NCBI GenBank assembly: GCA_036872755.1
Contig: JAVHNS010000001.1
Location: 3,286,001-3,350,000 of the forward strand
Direction of reading: 5' to 3'
DNA from: Orbilia blumenaviensis
Lineage: Eukaryota; Ascomycota; Orbiliomycetes; Orbiliales; Orbiliaceae
DNA length: 64,000 bases
The notes below the pieces were generated by a model. That model ran no database searches and was not told the DNA's origin. It worked only from the letters and a program-made list of their open reading frames with translations. The position numbers and the translations under genes were made by a program. Shown here piece by piece: positions 42,801 through 54,975 of the stretch (the stretch's first letter is position 1; every line of letters begins with the position of its first letter).

Positions 42801-44887
42801 TCTAAAATCATTCGCTTCGTTTCATCCGGGCTCTGGCCAGTAGTTAGCCGATCCAGAATTGGGAGGTATGTCTTGTGTAGTTGTGAACCCTGCCACTTAG
42901 TTCCGGGCTCAAGGATACTCTCGAGACGCTCATAGGGATCCCAATTTTCGTCTCCAATAAAACGACAGAGGGTTGCAGCATAAATAAACAGAGGCGAAGC
43001 CATTTCCACCAGCTTTTTAAAGTTATCCTCACTGGGCCAATCCTGAAAAAGCGCACGCATGTCGCGTATTTCGGATAGCCGGTGCCGAAGGAAAAGCCGT
43101 ATGTCGTATTGAATATCTGGCACTTCATGGAGAATGATACTCTCGTAAGCGCCCTGCGGCATTGTCTTGAAGGTTGGCCGAATCGGTAAATCAGGCCGGC
43201 TGGTCAAGAATACCCGCAGGTTCACAGTCTTTATTTCCATTAGTCGAAAGAGTAATCGGATAATAGTTTTCTGATCTGTTGTCTGTTTACACTCGTCCAG
43301 TGCGTCAATAACAATAATTGACTTTGTACCACCTGATGCAGCCGTCATTCCGCAGAGTGGGCGAAATATAAGCTTTTCAAACTGTTCGCCTAAAGCTTTC
43401 CTAGGGAGGCCGGGGTCTTCCTTGATTGCGGCTTGAATTTCGGGGGCAATACCACGGAAATGATATGCAAGTTGGGAGGCGATTGTTGTAAAAAAAAGAG
43501 CACCGTTACTGCGGTCTTCCTCGCTTCTCTTGAAGAAGAAACTGGCTCCTAGTTGACCGTTTTCTTGAAGCCCCTTGGACACTGTCCGCGAAATTGTAGA
43601 TTTTCCCGTTCCAGCATTGCCGACTAACCAAAATATAATTTGTTCCACCTTTGATGCCTCGGGAGCAGTACCATCTACCCATGTTTGGATTTGGTCAAGG
43701 AGAGCTACTCTTGTGCCGGCAAGACACTCTGGCTCGTCCCGGTCGTCGTAACTCCCAAAAGCTGCCCCTTCTGCAATTGGCAGCTTAAGATCAATTTCCG
43801 GGGCTTGGTGGCCTCTACCACGAGTTATACGCGCTGAATCTACTGTTATCCATGTTGCCATGTTAGCACCGTATTTATATGTGCATATATATATATTGTT
43901 CTCAACGACAGATTGGACCAAGGATTCGGTGATTTAGTTACCTCGGAGCGGTAGTTGAAGCAACAGAGCCTTTGCAAATGCAGCTGCGGCCAGTGCAGCA
44001 TATGGTTGCCATATTTTAGCCTTGTGACTATCTGAATAGTCACAAACCCCTCTTATCACCAATGACGGAAGCTCATTCATGACTCCAGCGGCCTCCATTT
44101 CAAAGCACAAAATTCCCTCCTCTTGAGTTATCTTGTCTCTAGTAATACCATGCTTCATGACTTGATTACCAGATGCAATAAGTCCATAATGAACACACGA
44201 ACCACCGCCTCCTTGCGAATTCGAACGAGCTGATCTTTCCACCAATTGCTCCAAATCGCATTGATCACAGGATACATAACCGTCCGGGTGATCATAATCT
44301 GATTTGAATAAGAGATCAGTGCTGCTATGGGGACGCATGAATTCCTCGAGATTCATAAAGTCATTCTCCATTATCGTATTGATGATATCCCCAATGTGGT
44401 CGCGTTTACGAATCATGTGATCCGCTTTGAGTCTGGATACTGCTTTGAGGAAGATATCGGGTGGCATGTTTAGAACCCCTGTCTGAACGAACCGACCTCT
44501 TTGTACCGTTTTACCAAAATCATATTGTAAAACCCCTCCAGATCCAGGTCCTGGCTCGCTGACAACCACATCGCCAAGTCTGATATCGTGTTGTGAGGAC
44601 GGTGCTCCACCTCCAATGCCAACCATCAATCCGGCTGTTACTGACGGAAAACTGCGTCTCATCGAGGTAACGACTCTGGCTGCAGTTGTTAAGCCGTAAA
44701 TTCCCGAGGGAAGGCAGGCAATTATAATATTATAATTTCCCACACGACCAAACTCGTAGATGTTATTGTCATATTTATCTTGAGGCAGCGGGGGGTTTCG
44801 TTCGTCCAAAATGGCGACTGCTGCGGCGAGTTCGACCGGGAGAGCGCATATCCACCCGATAGTATAATCTTCAGCGTCGTAATTCAT
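39887..44887 (-). CDS. PNP_UDP-NACHT-WD40 NLR (fungal STAND immune/incompatibility-type receptor)
   Basis: complement(join(39887..42175, 42233..43842, 43942..44887)), 1,614 aa; introns of 57 and 99 nt keep frame. Residues 1-315 are a nucleoside-phosphorylase-like domain: IGWICALPVE at the start, GIGGGAP (90-96), DIRLGDVVVS (101-110), FEMEAAG (262-268) and RGVCDYSDSHK (279-289), the last holding the presumed catalytic Asp. Residues about 345-850 are NACHT plus helical region: Walker A GNAGTGKST (390-398), Walker B IIVIDALDEC (491-500), TSRPD (529-533), and the fungal-NLR motif RLFHLSFREFLLDD. Residues about 890-1600 form a degenerate WD40 propeller region (VVVWDATTG, VKLWDVATW, VRLWDIDVY, IFLWDLAS). 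Relatives include HET-E/HET-D-type NLRs, where ligand sensing by the repeats oligomerises NACHT and triggers the N-terminal effector. The coding sequence is intact, with no RIP stops. The acceptor of the 99-nt intron could be three bases further on; the frame is unchanged. Confidence 0.93.
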
Positions 44888-46090
44888 CTGGCAAAAAAAG
44901 GGGTGGGTTAAGTTTTAAAATTTTGAATTCTTAAGCACAAAAGGGGCTTATGGGTGCATTGAGATTTTATGCCCCTACTGCTCTTGCAATTTTCTCTCTA
45001 TATTTTTGTAAGCTTGAAGGTTTTCGATGGACGGGTGTGAAAACAAACACATACAAAGAGCGGGGTATAGATCCTTATATAAATATCCTGGTCCTATCAA
45101 ATTTGCGCAAGGCTGTGAGGTTTCGAAAGGCTTGGGTTTTCATACCACCACATGCGAATGTTGATCCAACCTCGATTGTTAGACGACTATCAAAGTGGAT
45201 GCTAGAAGAACTAGCAATTTACAGTTTTAAGACAAAAGATCTAGGTGGTATATTGATAGTAGTCTTGAACGCTTGTGCATGCGGGAGGTGTCTGAGGTCC
45301 AGGTACGAGAGAGGTCTCATATGTGATAGTAAGGAAAATCAAAATAGTATTACTTTATACCAGCTACTTGGCTACTTTATACCTATGAGCATAGGCTACA
45401 AGAATTAATTGTGCGCAGGCGTCTACATGCGTACGTAAAAATAAAGCTAACCGATCGATAACGGCATGTTGGCAATTGCGGAGATTTCGCAACACATTTA
45501 CACTTGACAAATCGAGGTAGATTTGTTGGATAGTGGAATTGCTAGAGACTAGTAAATAGAAGCCGCTTGATCGATCAAATATAATGGAAATCAAATGCAT
45601 AATCATGATCAATGATCACGACAGGGGTTTCAGATATTTCCATAGCCTTGATAAGCCAACATTGTAACCGGTTGCCAGCTAAGCCTGTTGACTAGTCATA
45701 AGGTTGCCATCTAATATAGATTTGCCCAGAATCCGAACTACCTCAGCGAGAAGTCATTAAATTTATATCTTCTTTTAGTTGGGTCACAATTTTTGATGTT
45801 TTCGTTTTGTCGCGGGTGAGGCATTGTCGGTGGCTAGAAAGATTTAATCCAAAGATATATTATTGATCGCGAGTATGCTGACGAGGTGGACAATAGAGAA
45901 TAGGAAGAAGAAACGGTGATGAATGTCCAGTAAAGTCATCAACAACTACTATCAAATATACACTATAGCTACCCACCTAACCTAGGTATGTATCTACTAT
46001 GAAAATCCATGATCTACGCTGCTAAAGGGTTTATATATCCCATTACCCACGACGGTCCTCCATCACAAGAGAGAATTCTCATCCTTCAAG
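44888..46090. other. NLR 5' region and intergenic
   Basis: 1.2 kb between the NLR start and the tRNA. It must contain the NLR promoter. A 152-codon plus-strand open frame (44950-45408) starts 62 nt from the NLR ATG, but I recognise nothing in it. Confidence 0.45.
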
Positions 46091-46161
46091 GCGCTAGTGG
46101 TTTAGTGGTAAAATCCATCGTTGCCATCGATGGGCCCTGGGTTCGATTCCCAGCTAGCGCA
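46091..46161 (+). tRNA. tRNA-Gly (anticodon GCC)
   Basis: 71 nt. The seven-base acceptor stem GCGCTAG/CTAGCGC is perfect, with discriminator A. The anticodon stem CATCG/CGATG encloses loop TTGCCAT, giving anticodon GCC. The T arm is TGGG-TTCGATT-CCCA-like with the B-box GGTTCGATTCC. There is no intron and no encoded CCA. T-rich runs at about 46206-46226 would serve as Pol III terminators. Confidence 0.96.
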
Positions 46162-46669
46162 TAAGCGTTTCCATTGCCTTAGGGGTTTAAGAGTTCCTCT
46201 CCATATTTTTTTGTCTTTTTTTTTCTGGGGATGGTGGTTTGAGGTTAAATATCCCTAGAATCATTTTTTTTTTTGAATTGGTCGCGTGAAGAATTTTTGT
46301 GGTGACAAGGTCTAACTAGGGTGTGCCAGGCTATACTAATTCAGGAAGGGTTCGGATGAATTATGGCTGCTCGGGGAAAATATCCGTCGCCAAATACCTG
46401 GACGCACTCTGGACTTAAGCCAAGACGCCTGTTCGAGATAGAAAGGGTGGTGACTCTGCTACGATCCCCCAGATATTTCTGTATCTCGAACCTCCAACCA
46501 GTCTTAAAAATCCAACATCCTCATATTTGTGTTGCGATGAGGTCTCTTGGCCAGTTCAGGTGTCACAAGAGTCTAGCTCGAGACAAGTGTGATTCGGCCA
46601 GGTGTCACAGCAACTAGTGGATCATTGCAGAATGGGTAAATTCGTGGTTTGAGTTTATCGTAGAAAGTA
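46162..46669. other. tRNA 3' flank up to the transposon insertion
   Basis: About 500 nt of normal-composition DNA with T runs. A short imperfect direct repeat built on GGCCAG..AGGTGTCACA occurs near 46551-46567 and 46597-46609. I see no gene. Confidence 0.5.
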
Positions 46670-46929
46670 TGTGAACCGAAAGCTGTGCAGGGCACTAAAC
46701 CACCCAAACACACTCTCTAAGTTCACCCGACCACTACACTGAATAGGGTTAGCTACAACATGGGAATCTGACCTGTATTAAAGAGTGACTTTGTATATAT
46801 TAAAGAAGGTGGTCTAAATTAATTAATTTATATAAAAATGAATGTGTGTGGAGGTAATAATAGGTGCTATTATTTATATAAAAGTTATTGAAGATTTATA
46901 GATTAGGTTTGGAAAAAAAATAGTTTGTA
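46670..46929. repeat. Left LTR of outer element
   Basis: 260 bp, starts TGTGAACC. Every mismatch I saw against the right LTR is a C/T or G/A transition and I found no indel. The first ~130 bp keep normal G+C; the inner half has lost C (C to T on the plus strand). Confidence 0.95.
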
Positions 46930-49900
46930 ATTTGTGGAGGAATAAAAAAAATTAAAAGTTCTACTAATTAATTATAAAAACAATAATAATTATTAATATA
47001 CATAGATTTTTAAATCATTTAAAAAGTATTTTTTTTTTTTAATATCTAATAAATTAATTAATTATGTGGAATATTTTTTATATATTAATTTTAAAATTTG
47101 GAATAATTTTAATGTACAATTTACTAATTTAGATAAATATTATTTTTTATTTTTAAAAAAAATCATATTCCTAATTTTCAAAAAAACCCTGAATTTCCAA
47201 TCTGATATATATTGTTATAATTATTAATTGTTCTATAATATAATAAATAATATTTTATTTTATTAATATAAAATTAAATTTAAATAATTTATAATACTAA
47301 TTTTAATATTAAATTTTGTAATACTCTTTTTTATAACTTTTTTTTTATTGGTTTTTTTAAAAATAATATTTAAAAGATTTTATCTAATATTAAAATTTAA
47401 AAATAATTAATATAAAGTAAATCTATATTATTACATAAATTATATATTAATATTATATTAAATTAAATTTTAATATTAATTTTAAATTTACTAATTTTAA
47501 AAATTAAAAATATATAATTTTTAAATATAATATAATATTATTTATATTATTTTTTTAATTAATTTTGTAATTTATAAGTATTTAAATAACCTAAAATATT
47601 ACTTAATTTATTTTAAATAATAAAATTTAAAAAAAAATTTTTTTTTAAAATATTATTTATTATTTAAATATAATATTAATAAAAAACTGAAATAATAATT
47701 TATGTTTTATAAAAATTGAATAATATAGTGATTTAAAAGGCTAGGAATTGGTTATAAAAAAATATAATGATTAAAATAATTAATAACAATAAGTATATAT
47801 AAATTTCCAAATATAGTAATTAAAATTAATTTTATATAATTAATAATTAATAAATTTATGAAAATTAAAATTAATATGGAAATTAAATTATTTTTTAATA
47901 TTTAATAATTTAAATAATACTAATAAATATTACAAAATTTAATAAAGTTTTTAATATCTTGTTTTTAATTAGGTTAATAATATTGTCCTATTAATTATTT
48001 TAATATTAATTTTAAAAAAAAATAATTATAGTGATAAATAATAATAATAATTTAGGATATTTTATTTTTTAATATATAATAATTTTATTTATTGTTAAAT
48101 TTTAAGAATTTTAAATAATAATTTTATATATTATTTTATATTTAATATTATTTAAATTTTTTTTTTAAATATTTTTATTTGTTGTGGTTTATATAATCCT
48201 TTTTAAATTTTATATAGTTACTATTAGAAAATAAATATTATATTATGTTTTAATAATAATTATTTTTAAATTATTATATTTAAATTTATTTAATTTTTTT
48301 TAAAATAATAATATTTATTATTTAAAATTTAATTATATTTAAATTTAATATAATTATATTTAATTTATTTGTTATTTATTTTTTGATTGTGGTAGTAAAT
48401 AATATTTAAGTTTTTTTTAAATTAAAATTTGTATATAAAAAGTTTATTATAAAACATAATTATAAATAATTGTTAATAATTTTATTTTTTTTTTTAGATA
48501 TATGCTATATTTTATAGTTAAATTTTAAAATAGTTAGTTGTTATTTAGTTAATTATTTAGAAAAATTATTTTTTTTAAATAAATAAATTAAAATTTGGTG
48601 ATTTGTGTATAAAATTATTAAATATATTAATTTAAAAAAATAATATTTATTTGTATATATAAATTAAATTAGGATTAGAGTTTTTTTTTTTGTGGTTATA
48701 TATTTTATTTTTGGTGTTGAAAGTTGTTGGCTGTGAAAGGATATATATTTAATATTGTTTTTAGTTTTAGTTGATAATTTGGTTTTAATTAATTATTTTT
48801 GTAGTTGAAATAACATATTATTCAAATTAGTTTGGGATATATTGTAGGTTAAATGAAATTAAAAATTTAAATTATTGTCCTAATATTATATAATTATAAT
48901 TAAATTTATTATTTATTGAAATGTTTTTTTTTATTTATTTATCTAATTAAATCTAACTAGTTTTTTTTTATATTTTAATTAATTTTTGGTATTTTTTTGA
49001 GTTGTTAATATGTTTAGTTTTTAGATTAATATTTTTTTAAAAATGTATAGTAAATCATATTTATTTAATATAAATTATTTTAGGTATATTATAAAGTAGT
49101 AAAATTGTTTAAATTTTTCTAAATTGGTTGATAATTTGTACTTTAATAATTTAATTATTTTCTTTTAGTTTAGTTTAAGGCTTTTTGGGGTTTGTTATAT
49201 TTTAATTATGACTAGTTTTTTTATGAAATAAAAAAATTTATCTAGAATTAGGGTTAATATGGCTTAAGTGAGGTGTGGAAAATATTAATTATATAAAAAG
49301 TTAACTTGTTTTAGGGTTGAAATGTTTGTACTGTAGTTATTATTAAAAAAGGAATTATAAACTAATTTATTAATAATTATTTTAATTATTTTAAACAAAA
49401 TTGATTTAGAATTAGGTTTTGGTATATATTTAGTTATAAGATTTTATAATTATATATAAATATATAGTGAGTTATATAAACTTTAATTTATTTTTTTATA
49501 TGTGAATATTTTTTGGAAAATATTAAAAGCTATTTTGTATATATATTTGAAATATATTAGTATTTTTTAATATTTGTTGGTATTATTATTTTTTTAATAT
49601 ATTTTATATTTTATTTATATTATTTAATCTATTATTAATTCTATTTTTTTAATTAAATAACTAAATTTTAATATAACTTTATTTATAAATTTATAGTTAT
49701 ATATAAGTTATAAGTTACTATTTAACTTATCAATTAAATTAATTTTAAACTTTTAAAAATTAATATAATATATAATAATATTAGTTTTAAATAATTTAAA
49801 AATTTTAATAATTAATCATTCTTTTTAATATTGGATATATAACAATTAATTATTATATTATAATATAATATTATATTTAATAAATATAAAATATTAAATT

Positions 49901-50338
49901 AAATTAATAATTAAAAATTTTATTAATTTAATAATAAATAAATTTTTTTAAATAAATAAAATTTTCTTCATTTATTTATAATTTTATTTTTTTTTATATA
50001 AATTTATAATTATTAATGATTTATTAAATTAATTATTTATTTTTGATTATTTTTTTTAATTAAGTAACTTTTGATAATTATAAAATTTTTAGATAATTAG
50101 AAAGTTGTAAATGTTATTTTATATTATATTTAAATAATTATTTTCTATTTTTTTTAAAGATATATATAAAATAAATTATTATTTTAATAATTATTTTCTT
50201 TATTTTATTAATATTTATACTATATTTATATTTAATTTTTTTTATATAAATTCCCTATTTTTACCTTAAGTTTTTTTTGTTATAATTTTTTTATTTAAAT
50301 TTTTATATCTTTTTTAACTATTATTTATGTTTGGATTT

Positions 50339-50895
50339 TGTTACACCTGTCCCGGGTATTTCCCAAATAAAAAATTTCTAAAATAATCTAATATTTTTTG
50401 GCTAATTGTATTTTCAATTTAAAATATTTAGATTATTTTTTTAAAATAAACTAAATTAAATATAAAAATATTAAATAATATAATTTTTAGTATGGGAGTA
50501 TTAAATTTAATAAATAAAAATAGTAAATAAAATATATTAAATATTAATAAATTAATTAATGGAGTTTAAGAAAAAATTTTAAAATTATTATTATTTAAAA
50601 GTTTTTATATATATGAGTGTTGTTTATATAAATATAAATTGTTTATAAACTTAAATGTTATATATTTTAGAAAGTGTTATATATATATAATGTGTTAAAT
50701 TATATATAATATTTTTTATATAATTTATTTTAGGAGTTGTATTGTTAGTATAATATAATTTAATTTATTTTTTTTTGATATGGTTTTTTTTTATTAAATA
50801 TTTATAATAAAAATTATTTTAATATAAAAAATAATTTATAAAAATAAATTTATATTTAATATATTAAAATATATTTAATATAATTAATTATAATA
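50339..50895. repeat. Left LTR of nested element (3' LTR)
   Basis: 557 bp, the same length as its partner. The outer end keeps GTCCCGGGTATTTCCC, where the right copy has the transition-mutated form. The interior-facing end is almost pure A+T. Confidence 0.94.
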
Positions 50896-53800
50896 TTATT
50901 TTTTTTTTTAAAAAAAATTTTTAAAAAAAAAATTTTTATATAAAATTTTTTTATATATAAAAAATATAATAAAATTGGGTAAAGGGTTTTTATATAAAAT
51001 TTATTTACAAAATTTTATTATATAAAAAAATTGTTTAAAAAAAATTTGTGTATAAGAATTTTTATATTTAAAAATTTAATTTTTATGATTATGTTACATA
51101 ATTATATAATTAAAATTAAATATAAATAATTATAATTTATATTATAATTAAATTTTAAAATTTAAATTATAAAATATTTTTTTATATATATAAAATAATA
51201 TTAAATTTTTTATTTTAATTATATAATGGAATATTATTTAAAAATTTAAAAAAAAATTAAAAAATTACATTTAAATAAAATAAAAAAAAATTATTTTTTT
51301 TAAATAATTTAAATTAAAAAATTTAAAATTTATAATTTTATATTCATACTATGTTATAAATGATTATATTTATATTATATTAAAAAAAAATATTAAATAT
51401 AAAATTTATTATAAATAAAATAAAATAAAAAAATATAATATAATTTTTTATAAATAATTTTTATTTTTTTTTATTCTATAAAATATTTTTAATTTAAAAT
51501 TTTTAATAAATTATATTATAAAAATTTAAAATAAAAAATTTAAAAAATTAAAAAGAATTTTTATTTAATATAAAATAATATATTAAAAAGTTATTAAAAA
51601 TTAAATAAAATTTATAAAATTTTTAATTAAATTTAATATTATTATAATTAAATTAAAATATTAATTTATTAAAATTTTAATAATTATATAAAAATATTAA
51701 AAATTTTTTTTTTATAAAAAATAAAAAATTATAAAAAATAATATAATATTTAAAAATAATTTAATTATTAAAAAAAAAACTAATAAAAATTTATTAATAT
51801 TTAATAAAATATTTAATTTTTTTTATAATATTTTAGTAAATATAATAGATTTTTTTATTAAATAAAATAAAAATTATTTTATATTTTTTATAAAAAATTT
51901 TTTTTAAAATATTATTTAAAATTTAATTAATTTTTTATTATATATTTATAATTTTTTATTTTTAAATTAAATTATATTTTATTATTTTGTTATAATTTAT
52001 ATTAAATTATTAATTTTAATAATTTATAATATTGTTTTTTTAATATAATTACTACATAATCATTTATTAATATTATTAAAATATAAAATTTTATTAATTA
52101 AAAAAATAAAATATTTAAAAAAAATTAAAAAATAATTAAATAAATAATATTATAAATATTTATTTAAATTATATATTTATAAAAATAAATATTTATAAAA
52201 AAAATTTATAAATATAAAAATTAATTAAATAAAAAAATTATATTTTTATAAATTAAAAATTTATAAAATATATTAATTTTTATTTTTCTTAAATTTTTTT
52301 TATTTTTGTTTAAATATAAAAATATTAAATTAATAAAACAAATTTTTATTTTTAAAATAATCCTATATAATTTATAATAAAATATTTTTTTTTAATTATT
52401 AAAAATTGTTTTTTAGGTTATAAAAAATAATTTAACAAATAAAATATTTATTATTATTATTAAATTTATTAAAAATTTTTTTAATTTTATATTTTATATA
52501 ATCATCATATTTAATTTTAATTTTATTTAAATTTTTTTTAAATTTTAAAAAAATTTTTTCTAAAACTAAAATATAAAATATTTTATATATTTATATTAAT
52601 CCAAATATATTAAATTTAAAATAATATTTTTTAAATTTTTTTTTAATTATATATAAATTAAATTTTTAAAAATTAAATTTTTTATTAAATCACTTAATTT
52701 TTAAATTTTATGCAAATAAATATATTTTATTTTTTTTTTTAAAATTTAAAATTTTTTTTTATTATTTATCATAATAATAATTTATTTTTTTTTATAAAAA
52801 TTAAAAATTTTTTATAAAAATATTATAAACATTTTTTATTAATTTCATATATTTTTTAATTTTAAAAATAATTTTTTTTAGTATAAAAAAAGGAAGAATA
52901 ATTTTAGGTATTTATTTTTTAATATTTTATATAAAATATATTTAATAATTAAATATTAAAAAATATTATAAGTAAATTTTGTTATAAATAAAAAAAATAT
53001 TTAATTATTTTAAACATAATTAAAAAAATTTCAAAAATAAATTTTAAAAATTTAGATAAGTTTTTTAAAAATTTTGTTTATTTAAGTATGATTTTTAATT
53101 ATAATATTTAATTTAATATTAATTTAATTTATAATTAATTATTAATATTTGTTTATAAAAAAAAAATTATAATTAGAAATATATTTTTATTAAATTTTAT
53201 ATTTAAAAAAAATATAGTTATAGTAAATTTATTATAATTTTTTAATTTTCTATTAATTATTTTATGGGATAAAAATAATAATTTTTATTAATTTGTTTAT
53301 AATAATTAATATTTTATTATATAACTTATTAATAAAAAAATCTCATACTAAAAATATTCCTTATATAAAATTATAAATAATAATTTTAAAAAATATATTC
53401 AATACATCATATAATTAAAAAATTCCATAAAATTTATATCAATTAAATTTATTCCTACAATAAAAATCATAAATTTTAATATATTTTTTAATTTACTTTC
53501 TTATTTAAAATTAAAAATAAATCTTTATAATAAATTTCTAAATATAATTAATTCCAAAATAACTATAAACTAAATAATTATAATATAAAAAAATAAATTT
53601 TTTTTAAAATTTCTTAATCAAAATATAAAACAAATCTTAAAACATAATAATTCCATCAACTAATTCAAAATAAAAAAATATATCTTTTTTTTTTAAAATC
53701 TATTATATAATAAAATTTTATTCATAAATTTTAAAAATTTTCTATTAAAAATCATCTTTAATATTATATTCTATTAAATTCAAAAATTTATTAATAAAAA

Positions 53801-54656
53801 TTTAATTTTTAATATTATTATATTTAAAAATTATTTTTTTATTAAATTTAATATTTTTAATAAAATTTAATTTCCTACTTATTATATTTATAAAAATATT
53901 TTTTTTTTTTTTAAAATATATTATTTTTATATTATATTTATTAAAAAATTTTTATTATTAAATTTATTATTTATTAAATTTTTTTATAATTAAAAAATAA
54001 ATAAAATTTTTATAATTAAATAAAATTATAAAAAGTTTTTTATTTTAAAAATAAATACATTATTTTTAATATATTTTTATAATAATTATTAATTTTTTAT
54101 TATAAATAATATATTATAATTATATAATATTAAATTTATAAAAAATATAAATAATAAAATATTATTATTTATTTTTATAAAATTAAAATAAATAAATTTT
54201 TAATATTATTATAAAAATATTAATTTTAATTTTAATAAATAATTTTAAATTATAAAATTTAAAAATAAAAATAGAAATAAAAAATTTTTTAAAAATTTTA
54301 AAAATTTAAATTTTTTTAAATATTATTTTAAATTTTAGTTATTTTTTAATAAATTTAAAAAATGTTATTAATATAAAATTATATTTTTAAATAAATTATT
54401 AATAATAATTGTAAAATTTAAAAAATAATTATATTTTTTTAACATTTTTAAAAAAAAACCAATTTTAAATAACTTAAATTTTCTTTAAATTTATCTTAAT
54501 TTTATTTAAAATAATTATAATTCTTAAAAATTCACATTTAATAATAATAAATTTTAATTTATTTAATATTATATATAGATTATAATTTTAAAAGAATTTT
54601 AAGATTGTGTTAATGTTTTTTTTATATTTTTTTAATATCTTATTAAAAATTAAAAT

Positions 54657-54975
54657 ATTATTTAAATAAATAATATAAATAATATTTATATATTTTTAAA
54701 ATATATAATTTATAAAAACTTAAAAAAAAATTAATATATTAATTAATTTAAATAATATAATTAAATATTTAAATAAATTATAATAATATTAAAAAATTAT
54801 TTTTTATTTTTTTTTTAAATTTATTTTAATATTATAATAAATATTAATAATATCCAATTTAATAAAATAATTTACCCCTATTAAATAATTAAAAAATTTA
54901 TTTATTAATAATAAAAATCCAATATCTTTAATTATAATATTATTTAAATTTTTATAATTAATATATATTTACAGT
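54657..54975 (-). pseudogene. Fossil Ty3/gypsy reverse transcriptase
   Basis: Read on the minus strand, the frame aligns by eye with the gypsy RT core. It opens with an L-x-IYINYKNLNNIIIKD block (LRxxVDYRxLN..TIKD), continues with FIKLDIINIYYNIKI (YFTKLDLxxAYHxIRI) and FKYLIILFKLIN (FEYLVMPFGLTN), and ends at YLNNILIF (YLDDILIF). From the first block to YLNN is 102 codons in one frame, about the spacing in Ty3-type enzymes. Substitutions are those expected from C/G transitions, including stops and both catalytic Asp codons changed to Asn. It is certainly inactive. Confidence 0.8.
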
